DNA from: Lunularia cruciata
Taxonomy: Eukaryota; Streptophyta; Marchantiopsida; Lunulariales; Lunulariaceae
Reading direction: 5' to 3'
DNA length: 64,000 nucleotides
Assembly (NCBI GenBank): GCA_948567375.1
Contig: OX419758.1
Location: forward strand, 22,387,001-22,451,000
Below, one piece after another: positions 56,999 to 64,000 of this stretch. Both the position numbers and the translations under genes were made by a program. The notes under the pieces are model-generated. The model did not search any database, had not been told where the DNA came from, and worked only from the letters and a program-made list of their open reading frames with translations. Numbering within the stretch: position 1 is the stretch's first letter; each line of letters begins with the position of its first letter.

Positions 56999-59900
56999 TC
57001 AATGGTGTTTCCTTACGTACTCTTCCAGTTTCTCGGAAACTTTACCACAGAGTTCATGTAATCTTCGTAGGTGTAGATCATATAATATGTCAGAAAAGTA
57101 CAACTTATCAATGGTCACTTCGTTGAGAGAGAACAAAAGATATCCGATGAGGGTCGTATATCGATCCGGGGAAATGAGCACCAAAGACTTGACTAGCCGC
57201 AAAAGCCTTCTCACAAACCAGCCCATCGACCATATGCAAATACAGCCCCCGACCACTACCGTACTAATCGTAACACCCCCATGGTTCCAAGATCCATCAT
57301 TAGATACGATGGCAATCGAGGCTGCTGCAAAAGCCACAAGAATGCACACTAAGGAAATCACCAGGAGACTCAGTGCGAGGAGCACACTCTTCCGCGCTCG
57401 TTTTCCCTCGCTCTGTACTGACTCTGTAGGCATAGGGAGAGAAGGAATCATAGCCAAGACGATGGCGGACAAAGCCACATAGAATGCCAAAGTGTCAAAA
57501 ATGATGAAAAGCTTGACGGGTAACTTCCCCACCTGGACCAGGTGATCGTCCCCATAACCCATTGGGGGTTGGAGCGGTCCAATATACGAAGCGGTTGCAA
57601 CGAGTGCTGCAGTCACCGATATCGCATTGGCCGCAGTAGTGAGACTGGTTTTCATTTCTTGGGTTTCTCGTTCCACCCTCTCTGACCACCATGCTCGAAA
57701 TTCAGGAGAAGTACCAGGACCAGGACCAGGTTTAGGAGCATCCTCACGTCCGAAGGTATCCCATACGCTCGCTCCAGCTTGCAAGAGGAGGTTGACACAT
57801 GCTTGCCGACTATACCGAGCCGAGTTCGCATCATCATCGTTATGAACTTCTTTGACCTTCTTGCACCACCCGTCCCGGAAGTTCACAACATGAAGTAAGT
57901 TCTTCCCGATACCATTTATTTCGGGCCAACCCGCTACTGCAGCGTGCATTGCAGTTTGAGGTGCTAGTGAATGCTCGACACGTTTCATAACATCAAAGTT
58001 CTTAGAATTCAAAATGGTTTGAACTGCTAGGGAGTCACCAACTGCAGCAGCAAGATGAAGACTCGGCAAAGCCCTTCTAAACAGCGCGTTAACCTCCGCC
58101 CCATCCCAAGCCTCCTCTCCTCCGTGACGTTTTTCGTACTAATGAAAGAATAAGAATCCATAGCATTTAAATTAGAAATAACGAATCCATCTTGTAACGA
58201 GGAACGTACCAAAACAAGATTAATTTTTTTAGACCCATGGGTTATATTTTTTTAATATAAATGTAATATAAAATTATTTTATTAAATAATATTAATTATT
58301 ATTTCAAATTTATAAATTTATTATTTTAAATAAATTTTATAATAAAATTACGTAATATAAATACTATATAATTTTATTGTTTAAAATAAAATTTTTTATA
58401 TTTTTAATAATTTATATTAATTATATTAAAAATAATTATTTTTATTTTATAATAAAAATTTCTATTTAAAATTTATATTTTTAAATTTACCGAAAATATT
58501 TAAAAAATACGAATAAACTTGACTCGTGATTATACATCTAACTTTTACCATAATCAAACAATATAAGAAAAACTTACTAAGTGCGCCTGAATCAAAAACA
58601 AGAATCAAATAACACAGCATACTATTATTGTGGAACGGAGATTAAATACATACTGAAATCAGCGTTTGAAGACAGGTAATGTTCCCCACGAGTGCTGCAA
58701 GGCCAATCGGAGCGAACCCCTCATTCCAATCGCATGAGTCATTCCAATATGACAGGTAGGGTTCGGCCGCGAGTAGAGAAACAAATTGCTTTTTGTCTGA
58801 TCTTAACGGAATGATGCTTTCAAGCCATCTACGTGATCCTCCAATGAATGGATTGAATATCGCCAAGTGGCAGGCTGTGATTGGAAAGCACTTGAACTCC
58901 GAACCGTAGTTCAAACGAGACCCGTCCATCACATATGGAAACCAGCGCGCAAATCCATTCCGGGCAGACACTTTACTCACATCGACAAAACAGGCCGCTG
59001 AGCTTATTTTAAATTCAAAAGTGAGTCTCCAATCGGCTTCGTACTTTATAAGTACCTCTCCTAAGCCACTAGGAAAATCAAAGGCTGCTGCAGCGCGATG
59101 TAGTGGCGTCCGTCCAACTCTGTCCCTTGTATTTGCCAGGCGTGTCAGGAACTTATCTTTGCCTGAGTCTCCACCGAGAACGGCGCTGAGGAGACGAAGA
59201 AGATCTCCTATCGAGAGGTGATCTACTCCAACGTGTAGCGCGGTTCGCCCTCGACCATCTTTGAGTTCCAGCAAGAACATCAACAACTCTTGCGTATCAT
59301 CTTCTTTCAAAATCTCGATCACTATATCCCGACGGCACCGGAACAAATATAGAATTTCAAATTTGTCTGCCGGGATGTGGGCATCCAGTTTCCAAATATC
59401 CGTCGATGGATTTCCAGCACCTTCTTTGTATCGAAAGGCCACGGGTAAGTTATAATCTCCCTCACGACAATAACTGCACAAAGCGAGAAATAAATACTCG
59501 GCCATCGGTAAAAAGTTGAACTCGCATTGTTGTTTATAGTATTGAACAACCCGATCTTTGCCATCTCCCATTTTCTCCAATACTCCCTTTGTGATTTCCC
59601 GGATTCTCTCCAACTTGTAGTCGTCACTCGCTGAGGGAACTGGACGTCCTGAACCTAGCTCAATTCCATAGGGATTAGTTCTACATTTCACCAAAAGAGC
59701 TTCAGCAAGGAGCCAAGTAACTTCCCGATCTCCATTGAGTAGGGCGATAGCAATTGTGTCCAGTTTACAGTTTCCCTCAAATGCCAGAATCATATCTCGC
59801 AGACGCTCATAGATATCAATTGTCATAGGAATCATGTTGCTGCGTTGACTGTTCATGTTGACACGGACTTGTCGATAATCATCAACGGACTTGTCGATAA

Positions 59901-60102
59901 TCCTCTTCACCAGTTGACTGCAGCCTTGTTTGACAGCTACATGCATTGCATTGCACCCTTTCCAACCAGGTAGTATCCTCTCCGCTTCAGATTCATCTGG
60001 CCACATAAAAAGTAGCTCGTTTCCCTCATCCTCATCGAGAAGGTCGTTGATTTTGAGGGAATTACCCTCGTGTAAAGCGGCGAACCAATCCAGTTTTGAC
60101 AT
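56999..60102 (-). CDS. Ankyrin-repeat membrane protein with PGG-type domain, two exons, 862 aa
   Basis: Exon 1 is 60102-58654 (483 codons) and exon 2 is 58138-56999 (379 codons plus stop). The start at 60102 is preceded at once by in-frame stops. The donor reads GTATGT after ACGCTGATTTCA and the acceptor TTTCATTAG, both phase 0, so the frame continues unbroken. Ankyrin repeats: about residues 48-70 (NAMHVAVKQGCSQLVKRIID), 290-350 (GRTALHVGVDHLS; RTPLHRAAAAFDF), 463-485 (APIGLAALVGNITCLQTLIS) and 507-545 of exon 2. A PGG-like domain spans about 641-716 (ALVATASYIGPLQPPMGYG; Met replaces the first Gly of PPGGY). Four hydrophobic helices follow at about 654-672, 692-714, 735-760 and 772-794, then a short charged tail. 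This is the layout of plant ACD6/ITN1-type proteins of the plasma membrane or ER, linked to defence and stress signalling. The exact role here is unknown. Confidence 0.92.
58139..58653 (-). other. AT-rich intron of the ankyrin gene
   Basis: 515 bp with GT...AG ends on the minus strand; the tract 58230-58500 is almost pure A/T. The AT-rich remnant in copy 1 is longer. Confidence 0.88.
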
Positions 60103-61650
60103 ACTTCAGATTCAGACTCGGACCTCTGCACCACCAGACCTTAGAGATTAGTTGTAATAAAAACTGATTCGAACGCATGTTCATTTCAGCTTTGATATTT
60201 AAATCCTACAATGAGTTTGAAAACCGAAAGAGTGTGCTGCAGAGTCAGCGCAGATTGCTCTATTTCCTCGTGTGGACCTATCCCAAATCTTTTCTCATGA
60301 CAAGTACTGAGCTGCTCCTACAAATGAAATCTGCTTTCATAATATCTTTTATGATCTTCTGCCTTGTGCTCGAATCTCCAATGCACGAGCAACCTCACCT
60401 CTAGATAAATAACACAACTAGCAGTTTGTACACAATAAGAACCCAAGTGCATGTCACAGCCACATAGATTACAGCTACCTTAACTCTATGACCCTCGGTA
60501 AGCGCTAGACAACAGAGTCGACGGAACATGATTGCAAGTTCTATACCGAAAAAAGAGAACTTGGAGAGAAGACAAGTTCAACTTGCAAACGGGATCAGAT
60601 AGAAAAATCAAGTTCCGTATGCTGGTGGAAATGATGAACTACAGAAACTTAAATCGAGAGGAAGTTCAATTTGACGCGTTGTATACAAATAGCTGTCCAA
60701 ACTGCACGCAATTACAGGAAATAGTTCATTTGCAGTAATGTTCACAACCCTGTCACGAACGTCCACAGCGGTAGTGCTCACCCCAAAAGAACACTGAGAG
60801 GAACTTATGTCAAAACCAGGACAATCTAGATCGCAGCATACACGCCTCTGAGACAAGAGTGTAGTTCCCTGCTCTTTTATCTCCATGTTCGGGACGGTGT
60901 CGTTAGATGCTGAAGGACGCAGGGAATCAAGCTCATTGCCCCTGCACCTTAAACATCTCGAATGAGAGAATCACGAATCCCCGAAGATTCTTTCAGTCGA
61001 TTCTGGAGTCGTCCAACGTAGTTTGAATACGTCTAATTTGTCGCTTCAGACAAAATGGCAAAGTTCGACGCCGGGCTGGGTCCCTACCACAGGATAGGGG
61101 GAACGAGTAGTCAAAGTAACACTATCCTCCTCCATACGGTAGACTGAAACACGCCATCTATATCAGTAACTTTGTTAAATATACTGTATACTGCCTAGTT
61201 AAGTCGAAGAGAAAAAGTTGAGTAAACGAGAAACCCACATCTTGTATAACCTGGTGTGTGTACAGTAGTGCGCTCCATCAATTTAACTTCTCCGCAATGG
61301 TATGGAAATGAAACATATTTGCACTCTTCTGTCAGTATTTTATTTCAGAGGATAACAATGATATTCCGTAAACAGTAGTTTTAGTAATTCATCACAACCG
61401 GTTCGATCACGAGGTTCGATCACTCGAATACTTTTAGCCGTCCAGTGGCAAACAGTACGTATATGTTTCCTTCACACCAGGTTATTGAGCCCGGAGAGAC
61501 AAGAGAGAAAACGAGCCAAATGTATCCCCGAATCAGAAATAAAAGGGACTGAAAGGCTCTAAGGAGTGTATAAAAGAAAAACGAGCACAAGGCTAAAAAA
61601 GAAGGGCAAAGCCTTGCAAAGAAGGAAAGTATTATAACCAAGTAAAATTG
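60103..61650. other. Upstream region of the ankyrin gene
   Basis: Duplicate of 11151-12604. On the minus strand an ATTTAAATA block near 60196-60205, about 100 bp before the start codon, is TATA-like. Short ORFs (60532-60738 plus, 60608-60886 minus) are conserved between copies no better than their surroundings. Likely promoter and 5' UTR. Confidence 0.5.
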
Positions 61651-64000
61651 ATATGCAAAGCAAATAGACTGTACAATAAAGGTTTTTTAAGTTCATATTT
61701 GGTAGATGGGATGAATTATCCTAGATGTGATAAGAGCTCCCTCTGCTCTTCTGTTGCATGTGAACTCAATATCTGAAGGGTTTTGGTAAATTTGGTAGAT
61801 AGGATTGGAGTGTCCTAGATGTGATAAGAACTTCCTCTGCCTTTGCTTGTCTACATAATGTGTGTCATATCTACATATGAATCATGTATTCTTGGAGTGC
61901 CAAATAGGATCCAAGGATTTTGTCACATACTTCTTAGATGCTATCCTTGGATATTCTCCATGTGGATGACCTTCCTCTACTAGAAGATCTATAGGTGGGA
62001 TTGGGTATACTCTTCTCTAGTATTGCATGTCTAGCTACTTATCTTCTATGCATGGTTTTCCCTTCCTTTACTTTCCTGTCCAGTCTAAGAGCTTTTGATA
62101 AGAGGATCGTGGGATTCATTGGTGATATCATTGGAGCATGGACATTCGAGTGTGTGATGGGGAGTTTGGCACATAGGCAAACATCTCTACCAATCTCATG
62201 TAGAGGAGTAGGCCTATTATCTATGGAGAAGATGACACCTATAACATTTTTGGGTAGTTGAGCTTTCTCGACATCCCTACTTCCCTCCCATTTTGAGGTT
62301 GTTGATAGACCAATTTTGGAGAATGTATGAGACCAAGGTGGAAGAGGGATCCTTTTCTCTTCAGGTGTTATTGATTGCGGTAGACAGGAGATGGTCTATC
62401 CTCATGGGCACAAGAGGACCTTCCATCTTTTGCTTCACTATTGTCAGATTGGACTAGAGGTTTGGAGTCTTCCTTGATAGAGCGACAACGTCAACATAGC
62501 CTTCCTTGTCTCTTTGTTGACTCATACATTCCTTGGGCCAAGAGTAGTCTTTGCTCTTGCTCCAATAAGGGTGCAGCATCTTAGATCCTAGCTCGATAGT
62601 GCATTATGGCATTCCAACTTGCACCAACTACCTTCTCTACAACAATGAGGTTCCACCTAGGTTTGGTCCACCTGATGCATCTTCATTACTCACTTGTGAG
62701 TGTGGATCTATATTAAATGCAGCACCGGTCTATATGACATGGTGTCCTTTTGGGGGACAGAGGATAGCTACCCAAGATGCCATCAAGGATATAGTGTTTG
62801 CTATGACACGAGAGAGTGGATACTTGTAATGCCGTAAGTTAGACAAATTATCTAGATATAGAAATTTGCTTGGCAATAACTTTAGTGATGTTATATATGA
62901 TAGTCTAAGTAGATCAAATAGAAGTGTCACCAAAAGAGCACTTTCACTAATATGGCACAAGTCAAAAATACCTTGAAAACTTCATAGCTAATTTTGGAGA
63001 CCTAAATTGATGAATTAGGCCTCAAAAAATAGATTAATCTCCCTCTCTCCTCCTCTCCCTCCACTCCTTTTCTCTTTCTATTTGTCATGTCAAGAGCTTT
63101 CCAACGGTACCTCATCGATGCTACTCCAAGCTTCTTAATAAGAAGCTTCTCTAAAGATTCCCTTAAACTTGTTTGACCAACCAAATAGGACAAGGATCAA
63201 CATCTCACCAATCCATGCAACTAATCTAAGGGTGGAGCTTACTAACATCTCACCAATCCATGTATCTGATCCAAGAATGCAGATCCTTTTGAGAAGATTC
63301 ACTTTGCTATATAATAAAGACAAGGTGCTCCTTTAGTGCATTGGACTATTGAGCGATGAAGCCTTGTATTTCTCTTGGGGTTTCTCATGTCCTCGGAACA
63401 TTACAATACTTTGCTTGGAGTAGGTGTTTGTATGCTTTGTAGACAACATATGTCAAAAATACTTGGTCTTTGATGACTTGGGGATAGTGGTGGTAGGAAC
63501 CCTACATGTGATGCAATTTTGGAGGGACTGATTACTCATCCCATGGATACGCGGCAAGCAGAGCAACAGCATACAAGGTCTCCAAGTACAAGGGTATGCA
63601 ATGAGGTCACCTCTTTGTTCCTCTAGCCTTGGAGTTATATGGAGCAATGGACATGGGAGTTTGACACATTTGTCAAAGAGTGCACAAGAGCTTATCATAT
63701 TAGACGTAAGTGTACAACTTTCACTCTTGTAGTTTGTAGCATACTTTGGACAACATGTCCATTAATCTACATAGATTATTTGCTGGTGCAATCCATAGGA
63801 GAGCAATTACTCTAGGTGATGCTTCTTTGGATGGTCCAATACTTTTTCAGTCTTAAGACTTGCATAGTTCTGATATCTTAGGTGCGGTAGTGCGGAATTT
63901 CTCATATCCATACTATTGGGGTCTAGCCTGATTTTACCTCTTTTGTCTCTCTCTTGTGCGGCTTGGTTGTGTCTTCCGGTCCTTCATATGTTTTATGATG
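61651..64000 (+). mobile_element. Non-LTR retrotransposon fragment D (duplicate of A)
   Basis: Homologue of 12605-14836. The frame 61995-62261 carries LRAFDKRIVGFIGDIIGAW, and 62599-62829 the CCHC-like block LLTCECGSILNAAPVYMTWC (the His is Tyr here) and GGQRIATQDAIKDIVFAM. A segment near 62440-62510 is present here but absent from A. It is split by the solo LTR 62825-63405 and continues to the window edge in its 3' tail. Confidence 0.85.
62825..63405 (+). repeat. Solo LTR, short subfamily, in element D
   Basis: Same insertion as 13654-14239: identical target duplication ATACT (62820-62824 and 63406-63410). It begins TGTAATGCCGTAAG and ends GGAACATTACA, with a TATATAATAAAG motif near 63309. 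Confidence 0.92.

Larger units (their letters stand above)
55813..64000. repeat. Segmental duplication, copy 2
   Basis: Same-orientation homologue of 8028-14836, running off the window's right edge. It retains the whole ankyrin gene including exon 1, and the non-LTR element with its solo LTR at the same target site. Confidence 0.92.

Overview
The window is nuclear DNA of a land plant, made mostly of old, nested and mutated mobile elements with very few genes. The evidence for a plant is an ankyrin protein with a PGG-type membrane domain, a chloroplast-type histidine-biosynthesis gene (IGPD) in split-exon form, and Ty3/gypsy chromoviruses primed by initiator-Met tRNA. Non-LTR elements with a C-terminal restriction-like endonuclease make a large, repeat-rich non-angiosperm genome plausible, but that is inference. 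Everything here was read by eye; identities are estimates.

Left part (1-8027): a dispersed repeat (family A, second copy at about 32306-34690) is split by a dead chromovirus (1948-7519) with two LTRs, a tRNA primer site, gag-pol remnants and a chromodomain. The uninterrupted second copy of family A shows the empty insertion site.

Segmental duplication: 8028-14836 is repeated in direct orientation at 55813-64000 (it runs off the right edge). The right copy has a complete two-exon ankyrin/PGG membrane protein gene (56999-60102, minus strand, 862 codons). The left copy keeps only exon 2 (9412-10584), still open; exon 1 has been deleted.

Middle left (12605-25540): two non-LTR retrotransposon copies of one family face each other. 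The minus-strand copy is nearly full length (C2H2 finger, reverse transcriptase, CCHC and restriction-like endonuclease) but is split at its catalytic Asp-Asp codons by a second full chromovirus (16579-23164, target duplication GTGTA) and an adjacent solo LTR (23174-23955, target duplication ATCAT). More solo LTRs of this family lie at 13654-14239, 35988-37493, 36738-37475 (inside the previous one), 47643-48375 and 62825-63405.

Middle (25541-39450): a 323-bp foldback element with an 8-bp target duplication (26442-26764), several 3' tails of the non-LTR family, a decayed IGPD fragment (27285-27650), and a candidate large non-coding-type retroelement (about 31900-39450) carrying a decayed coiled-coil ORF.

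Gene graveyard (40400-54060): diverged tandem repeats, a BTB/POZ remnant, a short-chain dehydrogenase remnant, and an IGPD pseudogene with recognisable exons and several disabling lesions. The only gene I would call intact is the ankyrin/PGG gene at 56999-60102. No tRNA, rRNA or CRISPR array was seen.
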